Shown here: one piece after another, positions 43,010-53,196 of the stretch | How the letters are laid out: each line of letters begins with the position of its first letter | How positions within the stretch are numbered: position 1 is the stretch's first letter | DNA from: Antedon bifida | Lineage: Eukaryota; Echinodermata; Crinoidea; Comatulida; Antedonidae | Assembly: GCA_963402885.1 (NCBI GenBank) | Contig: OY727098.1 | Span: 12,138,717-12,202,716, forward strand | Direction: 5' to 3' | DNA: 64,000 nt | Position numbers and translations under genes: made by a program | The notes under the pieces: model-generated | The model's database searches: none | Told to the model about the DNA's origin: nothing | Seen by the model: the letters and a program-made list of their open reading frames with translations, nothing else

Positions 43010-46000
43010 GTGATTTTCGAAAAAACTTGTCAACATAAAAACACCAAAGTGCTTAGAATAGCTTCAAATCGCATTTGGAGACGTTTTAGACCATTTTGTG
43101 ATTTTCGAAAAAACTTGTTAACATAAAAACATCAAAGTGAACAGAATAGCTTTAAATCACATTTGGAGACGTTTTAGACCATTTTGTGATTTTCGAAAAA
43201 ACTTGTTAACATAAAAACACCAAAGTGATGAGAATAGCATCAAATCGAATTTGGAGACGCTTTAGACCATTTTGTGATTTTCGAAAAAACTTGTTAACAT
43301 AAAAACATCAAAGTGTGCAGAATAGCTTCAAATCGCATTTGGAGACGTTTTAGACCATTGTGTGATTTTCGAAAAAACTTGTCAACATAAAAACACCAAA
43401 GTGCTTAGAATAGCTTCAAATCGCATTTGGAGACGTTTTAGACCATTTTGTGATTTTCGAAAAAACTTGTCAACATAAAAACACCAAAGTGCTTAGAATA
43501 GCTTTAAATCGCATTTGGAGACGTTTTAGACCATTTTGTGATTTTCGAAAAAACTTGGTTACAGAAAAACATCAAAGTGCTTAAAATCTCATTAGAAACC
43601 GTTTTAGACCATTTTGAGCAATTTGATAAAACTTTTCACACAAAAACATCAAAGAGCACAAAATAGCTTAATATCGTATTTAAAAACGTTTTAGACCATT
43701 TTGAGCATTTCGACAAACAATTTTCACACAAAACATCAAAGTGTGCAGAATAGCTTCAAATCGCATTTGGAGACGTTTTAGACCATTTTGTGATTTTCGA
43801 AAAAACTTGTTAACATAAAAACACAAAAGTGCTTAGAATAGCTTCAAATCGCATTTGGAGACGTTTTAGACCATTTTGTGATTTTCGAAAAAACTTGGTT
43901 ACAGAAAAACATCAAAGTGCTTAAAATCTCATTAGAAACCGTTTTAGACCATTTTGAGCAATTCGATAAAACTTTTCACACAAAAACATCAAAGAGCACA
44001 AAATAGCTTAATATCGTATTTAAAATCGTTTTAGACCATTTTGAGCATTTCGATAAAAAATTTTCACAAAAAACATCAAAGTGTACAGAATAGCTTCAAA
44101 TCGCATTTGGAGACGTTTTAGACCATTTTGTGATTTTCGAAAAAAACTTGTTAACATAAAAACACCAAAGTGCTTAGAATAGCTTCAAATCGCATTTGGA
44201 GACGTTTTAAACCATTTTGTGATTTTCGAAAAAACTTGGTTACACAAAAACATCAAAGTGCTTAAAATCTCATTATAAACCGTTTTAGACCATTTTGAGC
44301 AATTCGATAAAACTTTTCACACAAAAACATCAAAGAGCACAAAATAGCTTAATGTCGTATTTAAAAACGTTTTAGACCATTTTGAGCATTTCGACAAAAA
44401 TTTTTCACACAAAACATCAAAGTGTACAGAATAGCTTCAAATCGCATTTGGAAACGTTTTAGACCATTTTGTGATTTTCGAAAAAACTTGTTAACATAAA
44501 AACACCAAAGTGCTTAGAATAGCTTCAAATCGCATTTGGAGACGTTTTAGACCATTTTGTGATTTTCGAAAAAACTTGGTTACACAAAAACATCAAAGTG
44601 CTTAAAATCTCATTATAAACCGTTTTAGACCATTTTGAGCAATTCGATAAAACTTTTCACACAAAAACATCAAAGAGCACAAAATAGCTTATTATCGTAT
44701 TTAAAAACGTTTTAGACCATTTTGTGATTTTCGAAAAAACTTGTTAACATAAAAACACCAAAGTGCTTAGAATAGCTTCAAATCTTATTTGGAGACGTTT
44801 TAGACTATTTTGTGATTTTCGAAAAAATTTGGTTACACAAAAACATCAAAGTGCTTAAAATCACATTATAAACCGTTTTAGACCATTTTGAGGATTTCGA
44901 TAAAACTTTTCTCACAAAAACATCAAAGTGCACAAAATAGCTTAATATCGTATTTAAAAACGTTTTAGACCATTTTTAGCATTTCGACAAAAATTTTTCA
45001 CACAAAACATCAAAGTGTACAGAATAGCTTCAAATCGCATTTGGAGACGTTTTAGACCATTGTGTGATTTTCGAAAAAACTTGTTAACATAAAAACACCA
45101 AAGTGCTAAGAATAATTGAAATCTCATTTAGAGACGTTATAGACCATTTTGTGATTTTCGAAAAAACTTGTCAACATAAAAACACCAAAGTGCTTAGAAT
45201 AGCTTTAAATCGCATTTGGAGACGTTTTAGACCATTTTGTGATTTTCGAAAAAACTTGGGTTACACAAAAACATCAAAGTGCTTAAAATCTCTTTAGAAA
45301 CCGTTTTAGACCATTTTGAAAATTGCGATAAAACTTTACACACAAAAACATGAAAGAGCACAAAATAGCTTAATATCGTATTTAAAAACGTTTTAGACCA
45401 TTTTGAGCATTTCGACAAAAATTTTTCACACAAAACATTTAAGTGTACAGAATAGTTTCAAATCGCATTTGGAGACGTTATAGACCATTGTGTGATTTTC
45501 TAAAAAACTTGTTAACATAAAAACACCAAAGTGCTAAGAATAACTTCAAATCTCATTTAGAGACGTTATAGACCATTTTGTAATTTTCGAAAAAACTTGT
45601 TAACATAAAAACACCAAAGTGCTTAGAATGGCTTCAAATCGCATTTGGAGACGTTTTAGACAATTTTGTGATTTTCCAAAAAACTTGTTAACATAAAAAC
45701 ATCAAAGTGTACAGAATAGCTTCAAATCGCATTTGGAGACGTTTTAGACCATTTTATGATTTTCGAAAAAACTTGTTAACATAAAAACACCAAAGTGCTT
45801 AGAATAGCTTCAAATCGCATTTGGAGACGTTTTAGACCATTTTGTGATTTTCGAAAAAATTTGGTTACACAAAAACATCAAAGTGCTTAAAATCACATTA
45901 GAAACCGTTTTAGACCATTTTGAGGATTTTGATAAAACTTTTCTCACAAAAACATCAAAGAGCACAAAATAGCTTAATATCGTATTTAAAAACGTTTTAG

Positions 46001-46668
46001 ACCATTTTGAGCATTTCGACAAAAAATTTTCACACAAAACATCAAAGTATACAGAATAGCTTCAAATCGCATTTGGAGACGTTTTAGACCATTGTGTGAT
46101 TTTCGAAAAAACTTGTTAACATAAAAACACCAAAGTGCTAAGAATAACTTCAAATCTCATTTAGAGACGTTATAGACCATTTTGTGATTTTCGAAAAAAC
46201 TTGTCAACATAAAAACACCAAAGTGCTTAGAATAGCTTCTAATCGCATTTGGAGACGTTTTAGACCATTTTGTGATTTTCGAAAAAACTTGGTTACACAA
46301 AAACATCAAAGTGCTTAAAATCTTATTAGAAACCGTTTTAGACCATTTTGAAAAAATGTTTCACACAAAACATCAAAGTGTGCAGAATAGCTTCAAATCG
46401 CATTTGGAGACGTTTTAGACCATTTTGTGATTTTCGAAAAAACTTGGTTACACAAAAACATCAAAGTGCTTAAAATCTTATTAGAAACCGTTTTAGACCA
46501 TTTTGAAAAAATTTTTCACACAAAACATCAAAGTGTGCAGAATAGCTTCAAATCGCATTTGGAGACGTTTTAGACCATTTTGTGATTTTCGAAAAAACTT
46601 GTTAACATAAAAACACCAAAGTGCTTAGAATAGCTTCAAATCGCATTTGGAGACGTTTTAGACCATTT
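43010..46668 (-). repeat. Inverted arm of the same satellite
   Basis: This is the same monomer family read on the opposite strand: the core appears as CGTTTTAGACCATT, and A monomers as GATTTTCGAAAAAACTTG. It is more heterogeneous than the left array, with variants such as GAGACGTTATAGACC (near 45133, 45476 and 46166), GAGACGCTTTAGACC (near 43254) and GAGGATTTCGATAAAAC (near 44890). It is interrupted at 46665-46668 by the 1.6-kb TIR element and resumes at 48276. Confidence 0.95.
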
Positions 46669-46702
46669 GTGACCCGATCTGGCAAAACCCTACTTTTGTC
46701 GG
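46669..46702 (+). repeat. Left terminal inverted repeat of the 1.6-kb element
   Basis: Begins GTGACCCGATCT and pairs with 48242-48275 with a few mismatches. It is preceded by the target-site copy ATTT at 46665-46668. Confidence 0.8.
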
Positions 46703-47134
46703 AAATATTCATTTTGTATTTTTTTATATATTTGGATTATTTGAATCATAAGCTTTGTAGTGGTGTTTATTTCATAAAAATTTAGTAAATATTTAAAAAG
46801 TTATTACATTTTAAAAACTTACAAATCATTCAATTAGTTTACGAAAAAATCGCGTTTGAAGTTTGCAATGAAATTCTTTTTGATACGCGCTGAAAACTCA
46901 CTCCGTAGCAACGCGGTATTTTGGTCTAAGGCACAATGACTTCATACCAGGAAGTGTGTGCGATATAATAGCAGCGTGCACATCATAGTCAATTTGACTG
47001 ATTTCAGACGCCGTTTTAACCTATTTAGTCACTCGAATTAACTATTTTGCACTATTGAAAAGCAGCATTATAACGTCAAGCTTATTTTAACTGGTTTCGG
47101 AGGTGTTTACGATATCAAAAGCGAAAAACCAAGC

Positions 47135-47570
47135 AGGCCTAGGCCTAGCTAGGCCTATTCAGATTTTCGCCGTCATCGCCCACCTACTGTCACTGATGCC
47201 ATGGGTGTTCATCAGGCCGTGTATGGCAGCGGTGCATCGACATTGGGGCTGGCGTTAGTAGTAAACTAGCCTAGACAAGTTTGGCGCCTTGCAGAGTCAC
47301 AGCTTGCTAGCTACTAACATTGTATTGACGATTTAATACATTTGTTTTTTTTATAACGTGGAAGATTCGCTGTAATGTTTGGACTCGAATCCAATGAGTT
47401 TAAAAAACATTTAAGATGAAAGGACTGGACAATAAATTAAATAAATAATTAAGAGCCGATTGGATATATAAAATGTATAAAGAAAACTATTTATTGACAA
47501 TAAAGCTAGGCCCAGTAGTAGTAGGCCTACAACCATAATAAAATTAAGGCCTAGGCCTAGGCCTAGCCCA
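47135..47570. repeat. GGCCTA-rich tracts inside the 1.6-kb element
   Basis: Two short low-complexity tracts of overlapping TAGGCC/GGCCTA units lie at 47135-47156 and 47546-47570, with an isolated palindromic GTAGGCCTAC at 47521-47530. Similar tracts occur in the RAG1-like transposon (near 57530, 57567 and 57725), so this is probably a genome-wide simple repeat rather than part of one element's identity. Confidence 0.6.
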
Positions 47571-48241
47571 AAAAAATATAGAAAATACAATTGAATTGAT
47601 GACGTGAATTGTTTTTGACTTGTCTATTTTACTATGGAATAAACAAATACAGGCTACAGCTATTGCAGAACACGCCGAACACTTTGAATATTAAAATCGT
47701 TTTTATTCCAATTAATACGACATGCTGTGTGTAAAATGAAAATAACCTCACAAAAATGTAAACAACTTTTTATTTCCGCGCGTAGAGCGTATAACATCTA
47801 GCGCGTTGACCAATAACGTTTGTTATTACGATGATGCGCCATAGCAACACACGCAGTTCGCTGTTCCAGAAACTTCGAAGAACCGAATTTTCTGAAATTA
47901 TGTCATAGTAAATCAACGTTTTCATTGGTTCCTTCTTTAAACTCCGCCCTAAAACTTCCATATTTGGAATGTCAAATGGATGAGCTTTATTTTGATGTGT
48001 GACCTTTCAACATTGTGCAGCGAACTGGCGATAAAAATGTCGTCAAACTCGGCAACATTCAACTGAATTTGAATACATGTTTTTAAAACTCTCTTTTTTC
48101 ATAATTTTAATTAAATTTCGGGAGTTTAAATCAGGTAGACGTATTCTTAAATAGTGAAATATTTCGAAAATGCAAAAACATGTAATCTGCCAGGGTAGTC
48201 GATTTGGACGTATTTTGACTGATTACGTGAATTTTGAATTG

Positions 48242-48275
48242 CCGACAAAGAGAGGGTTTTGCGAGATCGGGTCAC
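48242..48275 (-). repeat. Right terminal inverted repeat of the 1.6-kb element
   Basis: Ends AGATCGGGTCAC on the plus strand, the reverse complement of the left end. It is followed by the second ATTT at 48276-48279, after which the satellite monomer resumes in frame with the left side. Confidence 0.8.
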
Positions 48276-48761
48276 ATTTTGTGATTTTCGAAAAAACTTG
48301 GTTACACAAAAACATCAAAGTGCTTAAAATCTCATTAGAAACCGTTTTAGACCATTTTGAGCAATTCGATAAAACTTTTCACACAAAAACATCAAAGAGC
48401 ACAAAATAGCTTAATATCGTATTTAAAATCGTTTTAGACCATTTTGAGCATTTCGATAAAAAATTTTCACAAAAAACATCAAAGTGTACAGAATAGCTTC
48501 AAATCGCATTTGGAGACGTTTTAGACCATTTTGTGATTTTCGAAAAAAACTTGTTAACATAAAAACACCAAAGTGCTTAGAATAGCTTCAAATCGCATTT
48601 GGAGACGTTTTAAACCATTTTGTGGTTTTCGAAAAAACTTGGTTACACAAAAACATCAAAGTGCTTAAAATCTCATTATAAACCGTTTTAGACCATTTTG
48701 AGCAATTCGATAAAACTTTTCACACAAAAACATCAAAGAGCACAAAATAGCTTAATGTCGT
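48276..48761 (-). repeat. Inverted satellite, continuation
   Basis: The satellite resumes immediately after the TIR element with ATTTTGTGATTTTCG and continues for about six monomers in the inverted orientation. It stops at TTAATGTCGT, where the retrotransposon LTR begins. The matching uninterrupted monomer at about 44350 reads TTAATGTCGTATTTAAAAAC, which shows exactly where the insertion occurred. Confidence 0.92.
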
Positions 48762-50077
48762 TGTCACACAGCCGCAATTACGGCTCTTTCGGACATGTAA
48801 TTGCTGGTAACCAACGGTGAACAACGGTAAATAGCCACAACTGTACACATATAAATGTAAAAAGTAAAATTTAATAATAATCTTCGACAACCAATTCTTT
48901 CTTTTATAATTCAAACCCCCAAAAAAAAACCCACAAAAAAAACCCAACCAATTCTCAAACAATGATACAGTATTCTATTCCCCACACACTTTATGCAATT
49001 CCCCAAATTTCCCAATCCTTCCAAACAAAATATCAACAATCTTCTTATTTTTAAATAAATGCCCGAAACCCCCCCTTTCAAATACAATAATATCACAAGA
49101 TGGATAATTAAACAATAATAAATGTCCACAATATCGTTCCTTCTTGCCTTCTCTCCTACGCTGACACAAAACAAATTAGAAAGATAAAAGTTAAAACGAT
49201 TCTGCAAATAAACAACTCCCACGCCTCTGCTCCCGTTCTGCTTGTATTATCAATTATAATTCTTCCTATTTTCTGACATATAAATAAATCAAATATAAAG
49301 TTAAAATGTTTCTTGATGTCGTTCTGCCCTGCAATCCGCTCCCCGACCAATTATTTCTTTCTCCTTTTCCACGTAAAATAATATCAGTATCAATCCAGTT
49401 ACTCTTCAATATTTCCAAACAATTCTTTCCATGCAACAACTTCTGCTGTTTCCAACAGTTATTTCTTCCGTCAATTTACATACACAATTTCAATTAATCC
49501 TCAGTAATCTCAACAATTAACAGTTCTACATTTAAGTACAGCCTTATAGTATTACTTCCAACTCACAATTTATTAACTTCATGTATATCACTTTATTTCC
49601 TTTCTGCTTCAGCTCTATATCACCATAATTATCTCCAACTCACAATTTATTAACTTCATGTATATCTCTTTATTTCCTTTCTGCTTCAGCTCTATTTCAC
49701 CATAATTCAATTACTTCTTCTCCTGCACGTCTTAGTTTCTCATATCAATATTCACCTATCCCTTTCTGGCTTAACATAACATAGCCCTCCTTCTCTGTCT
49801 CCTCTCAATTTCCATCTACCTCAAAATTCCCTCAATTTTCCACATATCACCACCTTATCCTTCTCCACCAATCAGCAACTCACACACTAACTTAACTCTT
49901 ATACCTCTCCTCCAATCAGCAAACACCACACAATCCTTCTCTGCAACACAAAAACTCTGCTCCACTGGCTTCACACAATAGCTTCCTAAAACAAAAGAAA
50001 GGTTCAAATAGTGAAAACAAAAGGAAAAGTAAGAATGACTTGCAAAATATATACACAACTTTATGTCACTTGTGACA
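48762..50077 (-). repeat. 3' LTR (1316 bp)
   Basis: On the minus strand it starts TGTCACAAG at 50077 and ends GTGTGACA at 48762, giving the TG...CA ends and a 7-bp terminal inverted repeat expected of an LTR. Bases 48762-49181 match 63581-64000 at a constant offset of 14819 bp, with two substitutions noticed (near 49069 and 49100). A perfect TGTCAC-TT-GTGACA inverted repeat sits at 50064-50077. The remainder (about 49180-50060) is AT- and pyrimidine-rich; part of it, around 49556-49700, is an imperfect tandem repeat containing CTCACAATTTATTAACTTC. Short open frames here are not coding. Confidence 0.9.
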
Positions 50078-50090
50078 TTTACTCCCCTCT
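50078..50090 (-). other. Polypurine tract
   Basis: Immediately before the 3' LTR the minus strand reads AGAGGGGAGTAAA, then TGTCAC. This is the expected plus-strand primer for reverse transcription. Confidence 0.8.
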
Positions 50091-50137
50091 AAAAGAATAA
50101 TGTATCAACATTTTCTCCATACCGTGACGGGTCCTAT

Positions 50138-52534
50138 TTACACTCGACTTAAATAATCAGCTCCTACATTTTCACTGCCTTTAATCGCCTCTATTCGGAA
50201 CTTGTACGGTTGTAGAGCCAGGGCCCATCTCATAATTCGCCCATTGGACAATTTCGCTCTGTGCATAAACACAAGCGGCTGGTGATCAGTTTCCAACGTG
50301 AAGTTTCGTCCATATAAATAAGACTCAAATTTTCGTACACTCCATACAATGGCTAAGCATTCTTTTTCCATCACTGAATATGCTTTTTCTCGAGGAAGCA
50401 GTTTCTTGCTAGCGTACGCCACGGGAAACTTCACGTCACCATACTGCTGCATTAGAACCGCTCCCACTCCATATTCGGACGCATCTGTTCTCAAGATAAA
50501 ATCTTTGTTTAAATTAGGAAGGCATAAAATTGGAGTACTGTTTAATTTTTCCTTAAGTTTAACAAACGCACTTTCCTGGGCCTTCTCCCAACATATTCGG
50601 TTAGGTTCCCGATTCTTCGTTTTGTCGGTTAATGGACAAGCAATCACAGAGTAATTAGGAATGAACTTTCTATAGTAGTTGGTCATCCCAAGGAATGACC
50701 GGAGTTGTTTCTTTGTTTCTGGTTGTTTGGCTGACAAGATGCTTTGTATCTTCTCCACTCGAGGTTGAACATTTCCTTTCCCTACCACATGGCCAAGAAA
50801 CTCGATTGTTTCATAACCAATGAAACATTTGCTTGGTCGAGCAGTTAGATTGGCCCTGCGGAGACGTCCAAACAATTCAGACAAACATTTCATATGTTGA
50901 TCCCAAGAAGCTGTGTGAATTAGAATGTCATCAATATAATTAAGTGTATTATCCATTCCTTTGAGTAATTTTCTCATGATACGACTGAAAGTAGCTGGTG
51001 CATTGACTAAGCCGAACGGCATGACATTAAATTGAAACAAACCATCTGGTGTTAGAAAGGCTGTTAAAGGTTTTGACGCTTCATCCATGGGAACTTGCCA
51101 ATACCCTTTACTTAAATCTATCTTAGTAAAATAATGATCATGGGCCAACTTTGTGAACAGTTCCTCTTGGTCCGGAATCGGTTCGGCGTCAAAAACTGTA
51201 ACCTGATTAAGTTTTCGAAAGTCCACGCAGAATCGATTTGACCCATCCGGTTTCTTTACCAATACTATTGGAGAGGCAAACGGTGTCCCTGAAGGCTCCA
51301 CTACACCCAGATTTAACATCATATTTACCTCATCCTTAATGGTACCTCGCAACGCATGTGGAAGTGGATAGGGCTTGGAACGGATTGTATCATCAGTTTC
51401 CAGCTTGATTTCATGCTGCCCAAGTGTAGTCTTACCCGGTAAATCCGTCAGTACATCTTTGTAGTTTCCGATAAGTCGGTGCACCTCATGCTTTAGTGTA
51501 TCATCCAGGCTTTCGTTGATGTGGATGTCGGCTGTTGTTTCTTTTGCTAGTAGAGGGTGGAGCTGTAAAAGATTCTCATTCGATAGATGATAATTTTGGT
51601 TATTTGTAAATGTTTCATTAGGTTCGCATTCAATAACAGCGGTGCTAGCTAATTCAAGGATACCAGAAGGCTCGGATACCCCTAAGGCAGCACTAATGTC
51701 TGCGGTTCGCTCATAATACTTTTTCAAGAGATTGGCGTGAAATATTTTGAATTTCCCGTTAATGTCAATTTGGTAGTCTAGATACCCAAATTTCTTTACA
51801 ACCTTAAAAGGACCTTTCCATTGAAGCAATAGTTTGTTTTTGTCTGTGGGTAATAAAAGTAGTACCTTATCCCCAACCTCAAATTCCCGGGACTTACTCT
51901 TTTTGTCATAATATTGTTTGTACCTGACCTTAGATTTTTGTAGATTCTTCTGAGCCATCTGACAGGTTTCATGTAGTCGTTCCCGTAAATCCATAACGTA
52001 CTGGTAGGTGGTTTTTGTTTCTGGTGTTTCGATTTCTTCGGTCCACAATTCCCTTAGGATGGACATGGGTCCTCGTACGGTACGGCCATATAACAGTTCA
52101 AAAGGAGAAAACCCTAAACTTTCCTGTGAAGATTCCCTAACCGCAAAAAGTAGTGGGTCAATGTAACGATCCCAATCAGTAGGCCTTTCTGCACACATAC
52201 GTTTCAGCATTTGTTTGAGTGTTCCATTGAACCGTTCGACCAAACCATTACAAGCTGGGTGATATGGAGATGTCATTACCTGACGTATAGACAACAACTT
52301 ACTAACTTGCCTCATGACTTCAGATGTAAATTGTGATCCCCTATCGGTAAGCATTTCTTTCGGGATACCAAGTCTAGAGAAAACACCAACCAAGGCCTCA
52401 GCAACCCGTTCAGCTTCAATATTTGGTAGAGGCACTGCCTCTGGATAACGAGTAGCAAAATCTATTATTGTGAGTATATAACGATTACGACCTTTAGACA
52501 TGGGGAAAATGGGACCAACTATATCAACGGCAAT
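50138..52534 (-). CDS. pol: Integrase core-reverse transcriptase-RNase H (3' half of interrupted Gag-Pol)
   Basis: This is the continuation of the gag-pol frame beyond the DNA-transposon insertion; it has no start codon of its own. Numbering residues with 1 as the codon just right of the element (52537-52535): the integrase catalytic triad is D5 (VDIVGP), D65 (TDRGSQF) and E101 (NGLVERFNG). A GPY/F-like module with WKGPF lies near 240-257. Reverse transcriptase spans about 385-560, with D474 in KIDLSKGYWQ and the YIDD box at 534-537. RNase H spans about 680-799, with D685, E726, D751 and D794. The frame ends at TAA (50138-50140). No internal stop or frameshift is seen. The order integrase then reverse transcriptase marks the Gmr1-like group. 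The gene is inactivated in this copy only by the insertion at its 5' side. Confidence 0.92.
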   Translation of the reverse strand: MAVDIVGPIFPMSKGRNRYILTIIDFATRYPEAVPLPNIEAERVAEALVGVFSRLGIPKEMLTDRGSQFTSEVMRQVSKLLSIRQVMTSPYHPACNGLVERFNGTLKQMLKRMCAERPTDWDRYIDPLLFAVRESSQESLGFSPFELLYGRTVRGPMSILRELWTEEIETPETKTTYQYVMDLRERLHETCQMAQKNLQKSKVRYKQYYDKKSKSREFEVGDKVLLLLPTDKNKLLLQWKGPFKVVKKFGYLDYQIDINGKFKIFHANLLKKYYERTADISAALGVSEPSGILELASTAVIECEPNETFTNNQNYHLSNENLLQLHPLLAKETTADIHINESLDDTLKHEVHRLIGNYKDVLTDLPGKTTLGQHEIKLETDDTIRSKPYPLPHALRGTIKDEVNMMLNLGVVEPSGTPFASPIVLVKKPDGSNRFCVDFRKLNQVTVFDAEPIPDQEELFTKLAHDHYFTKIDLSKGYWQVPMDEASKPLTAFLTPDGLFQFNVMPFGLVNAPATFSRIMRKLLKGMDNTLNYIDDILIHTASWDQHMKCLSELFGRLRRANLTARPSKCFIGYETIEFLGHVVGKGNVQPRVEKIQSILSAKQPETKKQLRSFLGMTNYYRKFIPNYSVIACPLTDKTKNREPNRICWEKAQESAFVKLKEKLNSTPILCLPNLNKDFILRTDASEYGVGAVLMQQYGDVKFPVAYASKKLLPREKAYSVMEKECLAIVWSVRKFESYLYGRNFTLETDHQPLVFMHRAKLSNGRIMRWALALQPYKFRIEAIKGSENVGADYLSRV
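52532..52534. other. Target-site duplication AAT, left copy
   Basis: AAT immediately precedes CACGGCA. The same trinucleotide follows the right end at 61016-61018. In the retrotransposon it is a single isoleucine codon of integrase on the minus strand. Confidence 0.88.
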
Positions 52535-52571
52535 CACGGCAGTTTCAAACGCGATATCCGAGACACAAAGT
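52535..52571 (+). repeat. Left end: TIR with RSS-like heptamer and nonamer-like block, 21-bp spacing
   Basis: CACGGCA (52535-52541) is followed by 21 bp and then ACACAAAGT (52563-52571). The first 12 bp match the right end perfectly. The block CGAGACACAAAGTG matches CGAGACAAAAAGTG of the right end at 13 of 14 positions, but lies 9 bp further from the terminus. Confidence 0.85.
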
Positions 52572-53196
52572 GTTTACAACGCGCTTTTGATTGATACGCC
52601 TGGCGCGAGCCTTGAGCAGCTATTTATAGCCCACCAACATCGAGCGAAATGTTTACATTAGCTAGCTATAAACAGAAAGTGTATTATACGAAGTAAATAC
52701 AGTCTTACAATGACCAATTAATAAAGTTTTCCTCGAATCTTACAGTGTTTGCTTTATTATTGTATTTTGTATTAGGGAAAATGGTCTAGGATTAAAAAAT
52801 ATTATTAAAAAAGCGAAATTTTAACGATGTTTGCGATAGTTTCAAAAGCCGAAAATATACATAAATAGCGCCCTCACGGCGAAAGTTTATCGTCGCGGTA
52901 AGTTCAAGCTTTTGATCGTCTGATAGCAAATCTCTGCAATTTTTTCGAGCAACACCGTTAATTCCAAGTGAAAGCGGAGACTTTATTCTTTATTTAGCTC
53001 AAAATTCAGGCTGACGTCTACTTTCAAATTGATTTGAGCTAAATTTGAAATTGACTTATTTCTGTTCAAAATTCCAGTGATTTTATAGGTAAAAATAGGC
53101 CTAGAGCAAAGTTAATTATATATTATTTTAAAGAATTGTGTATTGGTTTTGCATTGACTGTATGTGGTATGTTACTGTTATTTATTGTCTTGTGAA
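52572..53196 (+). other. 5' flank of the transposase gene inside the transposon
   Basis: About 625 bp between the left end and the first ATG. It is AT-rich and has no open frame of note. It must contain the promoter and 5' untranslated region, but I cannot point to a specific TATA box. The frame of exon 1 is open for 11 codons above the ATG, starting at a GTG (53164), without another ATG. Confidence 0.6.

Larger units (their letters stand above)
46669..48275. mobile_element. Non-autonomous TIR DNA transposon, 1607 bp
   Basis: A block unrelated to the satellite interrupts one monomer. Its ends are inverted repeats: the left end begins GTGACCCGATCTGGCAAAAC and the right end, read on the minus strand, begins GTGACCCGATCTCGCAAAAC. 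Similarity continues for about 34 bp, through CCCT and TTTGTCGG, with a few mismatches. The flanking satellite bases ATTT (46665-46668 and 48276-48279) are duplicated, and removing the element and one ATTT restores an ordinary monomer. There is no convincing coding region; a 63-codon minus frame at 47770-47961 has no recognisable features. GGCCTA-rich tracts lie inside. The superfamily cannot be assigned; the 4-bp duplication and long TIRs suggest a deletion derivative of a cut-and-paste element. Confidence 0.82.

Noticed and set aside
45103-46037. Several 64-75 codon open frames on both strands in the inverted satellite
   Set aside because: They encode periodic, monomer-derived peptides and differ between adjacent units by frame-breaking changes, so there is no sign of selection for a protein.
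47770-47961. 63-codon minus-strand frame in the 1.6-kb TIR element
   Set aside because: Short, without recognisable domain, and the frame ends at ordinary sequence; the element looks non-coding.
48170-48409. 79-codon plus frame across the right end of the 1.6-kb element into satellite
   Set aside because: It spans an insertion border, so it is a chance frame.
48720-50058. Small open frames in the 3' LTR, also present in the 5' LTR
   Set aside because: Duplicated only because LTRs are duplicated; low-complexity Phe/Gly/Cys-rich translations of AT-rich LTR DNA.
50349-50654. 101-codon plus-strand frame opposite reverse transcriptase/RNase H
   Set aside because: Antisense shadow of the pol frame, which has clear catalytic motifs on the other strand.
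53164-53196. GTG at 53164 as the transposase start
   Set aside because: The first ATG in frame is at 53197 and the RAG1-like similarity begins after it; GTG starts are not expected in this nuclear gene.
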